Source of the DNA: Myxococcales bacterium
GTDB taxonomy: Bacteria; Myxococcota_A; Polyangia; Polyangiales; Polyangiaceae
Assembly (NCBI GenBank): GCA_016720545.1
Contig: JADKKK010000006.1
Location: 303,501 to 367,500, forward strand
Length of the DNA stretch: 64,000 nucleotides
Direction of reading: 5' to 3'
A program made the position numbers and the translations under genes. Each line of letters begins with the position of its first letter. The first letter of the stretch is position 1. Positions 36,826 to 44,813 of the stretch are shown here, piece by piece. The notes beneath the pieces were generated by a model that was not told where the DNA came from, made no database searches, and saw nothing but the letters and a program-made list of their open reading frames with translations.

Positions 36826-38760
36826 GTGCAGCCGACTCCCTCGGGCGCCCTGGCCTGCCCGCGCTGCGGGGCCACGTACGATAGCGACGCCGCGTTCTGC
36901 GTGCTCGACGGGACGCCCCTCACCAAGACGGCGGTCGCCGACAAGGGCTACGTGGGAGCGGTCGTCGGCAACGACATCGAGCTTCGCGAGATCATCGGCT
37001 CGGGCGCGATGGGCCGGGTCTACCGTGGCTTTCAGCGCGGAACGGATCGCGACGTCGCGGTGAAGGTCCTCCACGGCGAGCTGCTCGGTCGCTCGCAGCT
37101 CGTGCAGCGCTTCTGTCGCGAGGCGAAGATCGCCGGCAAGCTGAAGCACCCTCACGTGGTCGAGGTGTACACCACGGGTGAGCTGCCGGACGGCGCCTCC
37201 TACATCGTCATGGAGTTCCTCGACGGCGCGTCTCTCGCGACGGTCCTCGAGGCTTCGGGTGGCAAGCTCCCGCCCGAGCGCGCGATCTCCGTCGCGCGGC
37301 AGATCTGCGACGCCATCGGCGAGGGCCACCAGCGCGGGATCATCCACCGCGACCTGAAGCCCGAGAACGTCATGTTGGTCTCGCGCACACGGCGCGACGG
37401 GGCGGCGCGTGACGCGCGCACGCACGCGCACCGCGCGGACTTGAACTGGGTGAAGGTCCTCGACTTCGGGATCGCGCGCTCGACCCTCCCCGACGGCTCG
37501 ATGGAGACCGCCGCGGGCGCCATCTTCGGCACCGCACGCTACATCTCGCCCGAGTGCGCCCAAGGCGAGACGGCGACCCCCGCGAGCGACGTCTACTCGC
37601 TGGCCGTGATGCTCTACCAGATGCTGTCGGGACACACGCCGTTCAACGCCGACCAGCCCGTGGGTCTGCTCTTCAAGCACGTGCACGACCCGCCGCCGCC
37701 GCTCCGGAGCTGGCCGGGCGCGGAGGGGCTCCCTCCGGCCCTCGAGCATGTCGTGATGGCGTGCCTCGCGAAGGATCCCGGCGCGCGCCCGCAGGACGGC
37801 GAGGCGCTCGACAGGGCGCTGCGCGAGGCGGCCGAGGCGGCAGGGCTCGAGCTCCCAGGCTTCGGCTCGGTTCGCGGTCGTCCGAGCGTGGCGAAGGTGG
37901 CCGACACCCTCGACGATGTGGTCGGCCCGATCGTGCGCCCCGCCGAGGGGGTGGCGCCCGCCCCGGTCCTCGCCGAGCCGCGCACCCGCGGCGCCTCGAG
38001 CCCGCCGCCGCGCGCGCGACGGACCTGGGCGTGGGGCGTGGCCGTGGCGCTGTTCGCGTTCGTCGTGGGCGCGGGCGGCGCCGGGCTCCTCGTCCGCGCG
38101 CGCTACTCGCGCGAAGACCCGGCGCAGGCCGAACGCACCAAGCACATCGAGCGCACGCGCGAGGCCCTCACGGATGGCCACTACACGGCGCCACCAGGTG
38201 AAAATGTGAGTGATCTCGTGCGTGTTGGGCTCCAACGTTGGCCGAACGACGCCGAGCTCAAGCGGCTCCGCTCCGACGCGGAGCACGAGATGATCACCAT
38301 GGCGATGGCGGCGCGGAGCTCGGGCGATCTCGTGGGCGCGCGCGATCTCGCGCGCGGCGCGCACTCGCTCGACTCCACCGACAACTCGGCGCGTTTTCTC
38401 CGGGCGCAGCTCGACGACGACCTGCGCGGGATCGCGAGCGGCGCGACGGTGAACGTGGGCGCGCCGCGCCTCGTGTTCGAGTCGCCCCCGGTGGTGAAGC
38501 CGGGCGCCCGGGTCGAGATGACCTGCCGCGTGGTCCCCGGCGCGGCCGGCGCGAAGGCGAAGATCTCGGGTATCCGGGTCACCCTCCTCCCCAATGGCAA
38601 GACCACCGGCGGTGCGCCGGTCACCCTGACGAGCACGGACCCCTCGAACGTGCGCGCGGTCGTCGTCGCGCCGGAGCCGGGCAGCTACGACGTGAGCTTC
38701 GAGGCGAGCGTGGATGGGATGGTGGTGCGGGCCATGCGTGACCTGGACGTCGCGCCGTAG
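36826..38760 (+). CDS. Ser/Thr protein kinase with zinc-ribbon start and extracytoplasmic domain
   Basis: 644 residues from a GTG. An N-terminal CPRC (C11/C14) and a later C25 make a partial zinc ribbon, a frequent start in myxobacterial kinases. The kinase domain (about 50-335) has GSGAMG, the VKVL Lys, HRDLKPEN, DFGIAR and a SPE in place of APE. A Pro-rich linker leads to one span at about 403-422; the outside part has a helical region and a C-terminal beta domain (about 525-644). An insert of basic residues follows the HRD loop (RTRRDGAARDARTHAHR). Signal and target are unknown. Confidence 0.93.
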   Translation: MQPTPSGALACPRCGATYDSDAAFCVLDGTPLTKTAVADKGYVGAVVGNDIELREIIGSGAMGRVYRGFQRGTDRDVAVKVLHGELLGRSQLVQRFCREAKIAGKLKHPHVVEVYTTGELPDGASYIVMEFLDGASLATVLEASGGKLPPERAISVARQICDAIGEGHQRGIIHRDLKPENVMLVSRTRRDGAARDARTHAHRADLNWVKVLDFGIARSTLPDGSMETAAGAIFGTARYISPECAQGETATPASDVYSLAVMLYQMLSGHTPFNADQPVGLLFKHVHDPPPPLRSWPGAEGLPPALEHVVMACLAKDPGARPQDGEALDRALREAAEAAGLELPGFGSVRGRPSVAKVADTLDDVVGPIVRPAEGVAPAPVLAEPRTRGASSPPPRARRTWAWGVAVALFAFVVGAGGAGLLVRARYSREDPAQAERTKHIERTREALTDGHYTAPPGENVSDLVRVGLQRWPNDAELKRLRSDAEHEMITMAMAARSSGDLVGARDLARGAHSLDSTDNSARFLRAQLDDDLRGIASGATVNVGAPRLVFESPPVVKPGARVEMTCRVVPGAAGAKAKISGIRVTLLPNGKTTGGAPVTLTSTDPSNVRAVVVAPEPGSYDVSFEASVDGMVVRAMRDLDVAP

Positions 38761-38933
38761 GCGGAGCGCGGCGGCCCAGGGCGCGAGCGCCCCACCCTCA
38801 GCACTGCTCGCGCGCGATCGAGACGCGCGCCACATCCCTCGTCGGAGCAGCGCTCGGAGAGGCCTTGATCCTCAACGCGGCGCGAGCACTCGCCCCGCAC
38901 GACCGAGGGCCGCTCACGTCGGGGGAGCTCCCC

Positions 38934-41159
38934 TCATTCTGGGCGCCAGCACCGGGCTCCGGCCGCGTAGTAGGAGCGGTAGAGCGGGTAGTTGGGATAG
39001 GTCTGGCGGGTCGAGAGGGCGTGCCGTTCCCACGATCCACCGCGCATGATGCGCGGGCCGTCTTCAACGTGCGCGAGGCCCGTGAGCTCTGGCGCGCCTA
39101 CGGTGGCCCACGAGCTCGGGTACGAGCCCGGCGCGACCGGGGGATCGGGCCAGCCCACGTCTGCGCAGTCGACGCACGTCCCGGGCGTGCGCTGGTAGTC
39201 GAGGGTCCACTCGATGAGATTGCCCGTCATGTCGTGGTGCCCCCAGCGGGCGATGTCCTGACGCCTGCCCGCTGGCGAGATGTGCGCGGCGCCGTCGCCG
39301 GGGAGGCGGTAGGGCGTGCCCCAGCTAAAGCAGTTGGGATACGCGGGGGTGCCGCCATCGGTGCAGAATGCATGCGTCGCGGGGGCGAGGGACGGATTGC
39401 CCATCCAGTCCGCGTCAGTCGCCGAGGGCACGGGGCCCCACGCGTAGGTGCGCTGCTCGTCGCCACCCTCGCCCGCGTATCCCCATTCGGCTTCGGTCGG
39501 CAGAGAGCCGCCGTCCCAGACGCAGAACGCGAAGAGCGTGTACCAGTCGACGCACGTGACGGGCTTGTCGTCGTTCGCGCTGATCGCGGTCGTCCAGGTC
39601 GCCGCTCCGCCGTTCGCGTTGTCCCCGCCCTCGCCACAGGCCACGGTGAAGCGATCGCGCACCTCGTTCATGTTCCGAGGCAGCCGCCGCGCGAAGGTCG
39701 GGCGCCAGCCGCTGCCCGGGATGTGGGGGTGCGCGCCCGCTCCGTCCGGGAGGTTCAGCGCCCCCGCGAGGTTTCCGCTGAACGTGTTGAGGAAGGTGCG
39801 CATGCGCCCCTGCGTGATCTCGAACTTGTCGAGATAGAACGGCGAGACCCACGCGCGCAGCGACGCGTTGTTCGCGCGGTTGTACCGGTAGCGTCCCTCG
39901 GCGTCGCGCATGGTGTCGGGCGGGAGATCGGCGAGATCGGGGACGCGCAGGGTCGTGCAGCAGCTCTCGTCGGCGCCCGGGCCGCAGTTGTCCTTTCCGC
40001 GTCCCCCGCCCGCGCAGCTCTTCGGGGGCTCGCAGCGATTCCCCGTGCACGCGCCGGTCCGGCAGTCGGCCCCATCCACACAGACGCGGCCGTCCCCGCA
40101 GCGCGGAGTGAGCAGGTCGGCGCCGCCGCAGTCCACGTCGCTCTCGGTCCCGTTCTTCACGCCATCGCTCGGCGATGTCGCCTGGCAGATGTTGCCCGTG
40201 CACACGAGGCTGTCGCAGTCGTCCGCGACGGCGCAGGCGTTGGTCGCCGCGCAGCGAGGGGTGAGGGGATCGGGCCCGCCGCAGTCGATGTCCGTCTCGG
40301 TCCCGTTCTGCACGCCGTCCGCCGCGGACGGGGCCTGACACACCCCGCCCGGGCACACGAGGCTCTCGCAGTCGCTCCCAGAGGCGCACGTCTTGGTGGG
40401 CGCACACCGCGGGACCGCGAGGTCGGGTCCGCCGCAGTCCACGTCGGTCTCGCTGCCGTTCTTCACGCCGTCGGTCGAAGTAGGGACCTGGCAGACACCG
40501 CCCGTGCACACTCCGCTGTCGCAGTCACCGCCCGCCACGCACGCTTGCGGCGGCGCGCAGCGCGGCACGGCCGCGTCCGGACCGCCGCAGTCCACGTCGG
40601 TCTCGCTGCCGTTCTTCACGCCGTCTGTCGACGAGGGGGTCGCGCACTTGTTCGCCGTGCAGATCTTGCTCTCGCAGTCGCCGCCGAGCGCGCAGTCCTT
40701 GCCTGGGGCGCAGGCCGGGGCGTCAGCGCCCCCGCAGTCCACGTCGGTCTCGCTGCCGTTCTTCACGCCGTCGGTCGCCGTGGCGGCTCGGCACACGCCG
40801 GATATGCACGTCGCGGTCACGCAGTCTGCTGCGGTCGCGCAGCCCCTGCTCGTCGCGCACTTGGTGAGACACGAGCCGCCGCAGTCCACGTCGGTCTCGC
40901 TGCCGTTCTTCGCGCCGTCCGTGCATGTCGGCGGCTTCGCGGCGTCCACTCCGGTGTCCGGTGGCTTGGTGGCGTCCACCGGGGGCGCGCTCGCGTCCGC
41001 CGGGGGCGTCGTCGCCGTCGTCGTCGCAGAAGGCGTCGTGGCGGCGTCTCCTCCGCCTGGCTCGGGGCCGGGCTCGGGGTCGGACGAACACGCCACGACG
41101 AAGCCAAACGGGAGCACCGCTGCGAGGAGAAGGAGACCAGTCGGGCGGCGATTCATCAT
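38934..41159 (-). CDS. Cys-repeat lipoprotein with SUMF1/FGE-like sulfatase-modifying domain
   Basis: 741 residues. The lipoprotein signal ends VVAC at C24. After an Ala/Pro/Thr linker there are six copies (about 80-365) of a 45-48-residue unit that starts DGVKNGSETDVDCGG and continues with a CxxxxDCxSxxCxxGxC pattern. The last 340 residues match the formylglycine-generating-enzyme-like fold (landmarks YLDKFEIT, PVTCVDWY, SLPTEAEWGYA, MTGNLIEW, RIMRGGSW). In many such proteins the fold binds or modifies a ligand without oxidase activity; here the Cys content is high but the usual catalytic Cys pair cannot be assigned by eye. Surface location expected. Confidence 0.88.
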   Translation of the reverse strand: MMNRRPTGLLLLAAVLPFGFVVACSSDPEPGPEPGGGDAATTPSATTTATTPPADASAPPVDATKPPDTGVDAAKPPTCTDGAKNGSETDVDCGGSCLTKCATSRGCATAADCVTATCISGVCRAATATDGVKNGSETDVDCGGADAPACAPGKDCALGGDCESKICTANKCATPSSTDGVKNGSETDVDCGGPDAAVPRCAPPQACVAGGDCDSGVCTGGVCQVPTSTDGVKNGSETDVDCGGPDLAVPRCAPTKTCASGSDCESLVCPGGVCQAPSAADGVQNGTETDIDCGGPDPLTPRCAATNACAVADDCDSLVCTGNICQATSPSDGVKNGTESDVDCGGADLLTPRCGDGRVCVDGADCRTGACTGNRCEPPKSCAGGGRGKDNCGPGADESCCTTLRVPDLADLPPDTMRDAEGRYRYNRANNASLRAWVSPFYLDKFEITQGRMRTFLNTFSGNLAGALNLPDGAGAHPHIPGSGWRPTFARRLPRNMNEVRDRFTVACGEGGDNANGGAATWTTAISANDDKPVTCVDWYTLFAFCVWDGGSLPTEAEWGYAGEGGDEQRTYAWGPVPSATDADWMGNPSLAPATHAFCTDGGTPAYPNCFSWGTPYRLPGDGAAHISPAGRRQDIARWGHHDMTGNLIEWTLDYQRTPGTCVDCADVGWPDPPVAPGSYPSSWATVGAPELTGLAHVEDGPRIMRGGSWERHALSTRQTYPNYPLYRSYYAAGARCWRPE

Positions 41160-41578
41160 GGGGCCTCGCGATCGCCTCGCGGCCCCGGGGGCGCGCGAGG
41201 CTCGTGGAGTTGGTGTACCGAGCGCCCCCCAATGTCGAATGTCTCACGCACCTGCGGACGTCGCAAGGACGGCGTCGAGGCGCGCCTGCCCGGCTCGCTG
41301 GCTCCTGGCCCGTGCCGCTCGGCCACGCTACGGTTGGCCGAATGCCCTCCATCGCGGTCAGGTCAGGCCGAGGTCGTGGGCGCGGTCCGCTGAACAGGCT
41401 TCTCGCCGTAGGACTCGTCGCGCTTGGCTCGAGCGACGCCCTTGCCGAGCTCGAAAGCGGAGGTTGAGCTGACTCATCTCAGCTCCGCGAGTCGCTGGGT
41501 GACGAAGTGGGAGTCCTTCATGTATCCCCGCTGAGGCCCTCGTCTCACGCTTCACCGCGAGCGCGCTGAAAAGGTTCG
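41160..41578. other. Intergenic region with a possible gene remnant
   Basis: 419 bases between two divergent genes. One plus-strand frame (41342-41467, 41 codons) starts ATG and carries a signal-peptide-like segment (LNRLLAVGLVALGSSDALA) before it stops; it may be the front of a decayed secreted-protein gene. No tRNA, terminator or strong promoter was recognised in the rest. Promoters for the SUMF1 lipoprotein and the bestrophin gene must lie here. Confidence 0.45.
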
Positions 41579-42634
41579 ATGATCATTGAACGCCGGTTTC
41601 CCGTCACCACCATGCTCCGCTGGGCGAGCCGCAGCGTGGCCCTCTCGGCGCTGTGGTGCGCCGTCGTGTATGTCCTGTATGCAAAGCTCGGGCTCTCGGT
41701 GCTCCGGGTGCCGTTCTTGCCAATCGCGACCGTGGGCACGGCCGTCGCGTTCTATGTAGGCTTCAAGAACAACGCGGCCTACGATCGCTTCTGGGAGGGG
41801 CGCAAGATCTGGGGCGGCGTGGTCAACGCGAGCCGCACGTGGGCTACGATGGTGCTCGCGTACGTGCATAGTTCACCCTCCGCACCCTCCGACGTGCCGC
41901 GCGAACACGTCGACGCGCTTCGGCGCGAGCTCGTCTACCGGCACCTCGCCTGGGTGAACGCGCTGCGCCTGCAGCTGCGCAAGACCTCCCGGTTCTTCGA
42001 TAACCCCACGAAGTGGACGCGCGAGCGTATGGCCGCGCACGCGGACCACATGCGCAACGACTGGGACAAGGAGCTCACGCCCTTCTTGAGCGCCGAGGAG
42101 CTCGCCTATGTGAGCGCGCGCGCCAACCCTGCGACGCACCTCTTGTCGAAGCAGACGGAGGCGCTCGCCGCGCTTCGCGCAGATCGTCACCTCGACCTCT
42201 TCCACCAGATCGAAATGATGGGCTTGGTCCGCGAGCTCTATGACCTTCAGGGCAGGTGTGAGCGGATCAAGAACACGCCGCTACCTCGACAGTACGCGGA
42301 GTTCAGCCGCACGTTCGTGCGGGTGTTCGCGTTCCTCGTGCCGTTCGGCTTGCTCGACGTCTTCGCCACGCGCATCACCGAGGCGACCGCCGCCTCCGGG
42401 CTCGTCGCCCAGTGGCTGCCGGTCCTCCCGATGATCGGCGCGTCGTCGCTCGTCACCTGGGTCTTCATGGCGATGGAGGGCATCGGCGACGCGAGCGAGG
42501 ATCCGTTCGAGCGGAGCATGAACGACGTCCCCATGAACGCGCTCTCTCGCACGATCGAGATCGACCTCCGCGAGCTGCTCGGCGAGACCGAGCTGCCGCC
42601 GAAAGAGACCAAGATCGGCAACCTCATGTACTAA
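41579..42634 (+). CDS. Bestrophin-family ion channel
   Basis: 351 residues. The diagnostic stretch near residues 61-82 (GFKNNAAYDRFWEGRKIW) is the conserved bestrophin core, and hydrophobic segments at about 22-60, 236-260 and 268-292 give the pentameric channel topology. Bacterial members conduct small ions, mostly cations or chloride, with the N- and C-terminal parts in the cytoplasm. ATG start with a purine-rich region upstream. No regulator is next to it; it stands alone between divergent and convergent neighbours. Confidence 0.92.
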   Translation: MIIERRFPVTTMLRWASRSVALSALWCAVVYVLYAKLGLSVLRVPFLPIATVGTAVAFYVGFKNNAAYDRFWEGRKIWGGVVNASRTWATMVLAYVHSSPSAPSDVPREHVDALRRELVYRHLAWVNALRLQLRKTSRFFDNPTKWTRERMAAHADHMRNDWDKELTPFLSAEELAYVSARANPATHLLSKQTEALAALRADRHLDLFHQIEMMGLVRELYDLQGRCERIKNTPLPRQYAEFSRTFVRVFAFLVPFGLLDVFATRITEATAASGLVAQWLPVLPMIGASSLVTWVFMAMEGIGDASEDPFERSMNDVPMNALSRTIEIDLRELLGETELPPKETKIGNLMY

Positions 42635-42662
42635 CCAGCGCAGGGCAGCTCCTGCGGTCCGC

Positions 42663-43415
42663 TCACCGGAACACGAGCACCCACACGTCGTAGGCGGCGT
42701 GCGTCCACACGGCCGCAGCGAAGCCGCGGGTCGCGTAGATGAGGGTCAGGGCGAGCCCGAGGAGGAGACGGAAGACGAACGAGGTGAGCTTCCACGGATC
42801 GCCGAGCGCGCCCACGTAGTGGAAGCCGCTGAAGAGCAGCGAAGACGCCACGCCCCACGCGACGAGGATGCCCATGGACCGCAGGGTGAGCTTCGCCCCC
42901 GACGACGCGACGAAGCTCGTCTGCGGCTCCGCGAAGAACGCCAGGAGCATCTTGGCGCCCACGCCGTAGAGCAGCACGCGGAAGGCGAGCTCCTCGTAGA
43001 ACCCGGCGCCGAGCGACATCACGAAGCCCGTGAACCGCGAGCCCTCGTCGATGTGGCCGGCGAACAGGCGCTCCATCACGACGCCGGCCGCCATGCGCAT
43101 GAGCGCCGCGTAGAGCACGCCCTCGAAGGCGATCTGGACGAACTTGCCAGGGCGAAACGCGTGGCCGCGACCGAGGAACGCGAACGTGCCCGCGAACACG
43201 ACGCCGATCGCGAAGGTGATGCCCAGGTACGCGGTGGTGCTGCCGTCGGCGAGGTGGAGCAGCTCGCCGGTGAGCATGTCGGTCGCGTTCTTCACGCGAA
43301 GGAAGACCACCGACAGGTGGTAGAGCACGAAGATAGGCAGGGTGAGCGCGAGGTCGACCCACGCTCCCGGCTTGTCTGTGAGGGCCTCGCCCTCGCGCTC
43401 TGCCTGCTCGGTCAT
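42663..43415 (-). CDS. CPBP-family intramembrane protease (CAAX-like)
   Basis: 250 residues from the ATG at 43415; the longer frame has an ATG at 43454 as an alternative. Seven or eight spans. The CPBP motif is present: EE at 141-142 with R146 (YEELAFR), then FSGFHYVG and WTHAAYD with the His residues that complete the site. Family members cut membrane substrates or prenylated peptides, and some give immunity to bacteriocins. It is the last gene of a minus-strand run with PrsW and the TPR protease. Confidence 0.92.
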   Translation of the reverse strand: MTEQAEREGEALTDKPGAWVDLALTLPIFVLYHLSVVFLRVKNATDMLTGELLHLADGSTTAYLGITFAIGVVFAGTFAFLGRGHAFRPGKFVQIAFEGVLYAALMRMAAGVVMERLFAGHIDEGSRFTGFVMSLGAGFYEELAFRVLLYGVGAKMLLAFFAEPQTSFVASSGAKLTLRSMGILVAWGVASSLLFSGFHYVGALGDPWKLTSFVFRLLLGLALTLIYATRGFAAAVWTHAAYDVWVLVFR

Positions 43416-43495
43416 GCCGGGCCAAGCTTCCCACCCCCGCGCACCACGCGGCAAATTCGCGGCGAGCCGCGGGCCGCGTCACGGCGGGATCCCCT

Positions 43496-44740
43496 TCAGC
43501 GACGGAGCGGGCCCTGGCCCGGCGTCCAGGGGACCGGCTGCGGCAGCTGCCGACCGAGGCTCTTCGACATCGCGTCGCGCAGCTTGTGGAGGTCCTGTCG
43601 TAGCGGAGCGACGAAGTCGGCGCTCACGGTCGCCTTCCGCGCGCGGGTGGCGCGGCCGGCGTGCCACTTGCTGAGCGAGAGGCGGCACGCGGCGTCGACG
43701 AAGGCGCGGCCCGGGGCCCCGCCCCAGCTGAACGTCGCGCGCATGTGGGCGACGGGGGAGGTGACGAGCTCGAGCTCCTGGAGCGTCATGTTCCCGAGCA
43801 AGAGCTCGTCCTCGAGGTTCTTGCGGATGATTCGCCCCTTCCGCACCACGAGCCACAGGAGCAAGCCGAAGAAGGCGAGCACGAACAGCAGCCACAGCGG
43901 CAACATGAGGAGCGGCAGGTTGTTCGAGATCGTGGCCGAGGTGTTCCACACGAAGTGCAGGAAGACGGCCCCGAAATAGCCCATGATCGGGGCGGTCCAG
44001 CGCACCCAGGCCTTCTCGGTCTCGCGCGCGAGCCCGAAGCCGATCCCGGTCATCGACGTGTAGAGCGGGTGTCCCCACGGGGCCAGCACTCCGCGAATGA
44101 TGAACGTGCCCGCGAGGATGTTCTCGCGGCCCGCGAACTCGGCCTGCGCGGCCCGCCCATAGTAAATGATGTTCTCGATGGCGGCGAAGCCGAGCGCGGC
44201 GAACGTGGCGTAGACGATCGCGTCGACGATGCCGTCGAACTCCCGCTTGGCAAAGTAGAACACACCGAAGACGGCGATGGCCTTGAAGAACTCCTCGACG
44301 ATCGGCGCGCTCACACACGCGCCGACCGCGTCCCCGAACTGCGGCCCGCCTATTCCCGCGGCGACCGCGCCGAAGAAGGTGTTCACCACGGCCGACATGC
44401 CGCACGCGGCGATGCCGCCCCACGCGAGGCACATCATCAGGGCCCAGAGCGGCTCTGGATCGTAGCGGTCGACCACCCAGGGGACCCACAGGTAGATGAG
44501 GAGCGGCGGCAGCGCGAGGACGGCGCCGATCGCCATCGACGTGTACGCCGTGCCGGGGTCGTTGGAGAACGCGGGCGGCACGAGGAACAGCGCGAACAGG
44601 AGGAAGCCCCCGAACAACATCCCGAGGATGTAGAGGACGATGCCCGCCATCTTGCGGCCGCCCTCGGGATCCGGGCGCTTGCCGGCCCGGGGCGGCTGGG
44701 GCGCTTGGTGCTGCTGCGGGTACATGGGGTATCCAGCCAT
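43496..44740 (-). CDS. prsW: PrsW-family intramembrane protease
   Basis: 414 residues. After a Gln/Pro-rich cytoplasmic start there are about nine spans. The PrsW motifs are in order: EE149-150 with K153 (VEEFFK), the AIENIIYY segment with E189, H224 in GHPLYT, and a last HFVWN. In Bacillus, PrsW makes the first cut of an anti-sigma factor. A C-terminal cytoplasmic tail of about 90 residues is extra. No sigma or anti-sigma gene is adjacent. It lies 73 bases after the TPR protease gene on the same strand. Confidence 0.92.
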   Translation of the reverse strand: MAGYPMYPQQHQAPQPPRAGKRPDPEGGRKMAGIVLYILGMLFGGFLLFALFLVPPAFSNDPGTAYTSMAIGAVLALPPLLIYLWVPWVVDRYDPEPLWALMMCLAWGGIAACGMSAVVNTFFGAVAAGIGGPQFGDAVGACVSAPIVEEFFKAIAVFGVFYFAKREFDGIVDAIVYATFAALGFAAIENIIYYGRAAQAEFAGRENILAGTFIIRGVLAPWGHPLYTSMTGIGFGLARETEKAWVRWTAPIMGYFGAVFLHFVWNTSATISNNLPLLMLPLWLLFVLAFFGLLLWLVVRKGRIIRKNLEDELLLGNMTLQELELVTSPVAHMRATFSWGGAPGRAFVDAACRLSLSKWHAGRATRARKATVSADFVAPLRQDLHKLRDAMSKSLGRQLPQPVPWTPGQGPLRR

Positions 44741-44813
44741 CGTGACCTCTCGGCGAATGCGAACGCGCTAATCCTTCGATTCTCGTGAAGGGAAGCGAGA
44801 TGGGCTAGCAGCG

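Noticed and set aside
36025..38835. Minus-strand frame of 936 codons over the acyltransferase and the third kinase
   Set aside because: The plus-strand genes are clear enzymes with catalytic motifs; the long minus frame is a GC effect.
38798..39067. Possible minus-strand gene end downstream of the third kinase
   Set aside because: No motif, no ribosome site, and it overlaps the end of the SUMF1 lipoprotein gene.
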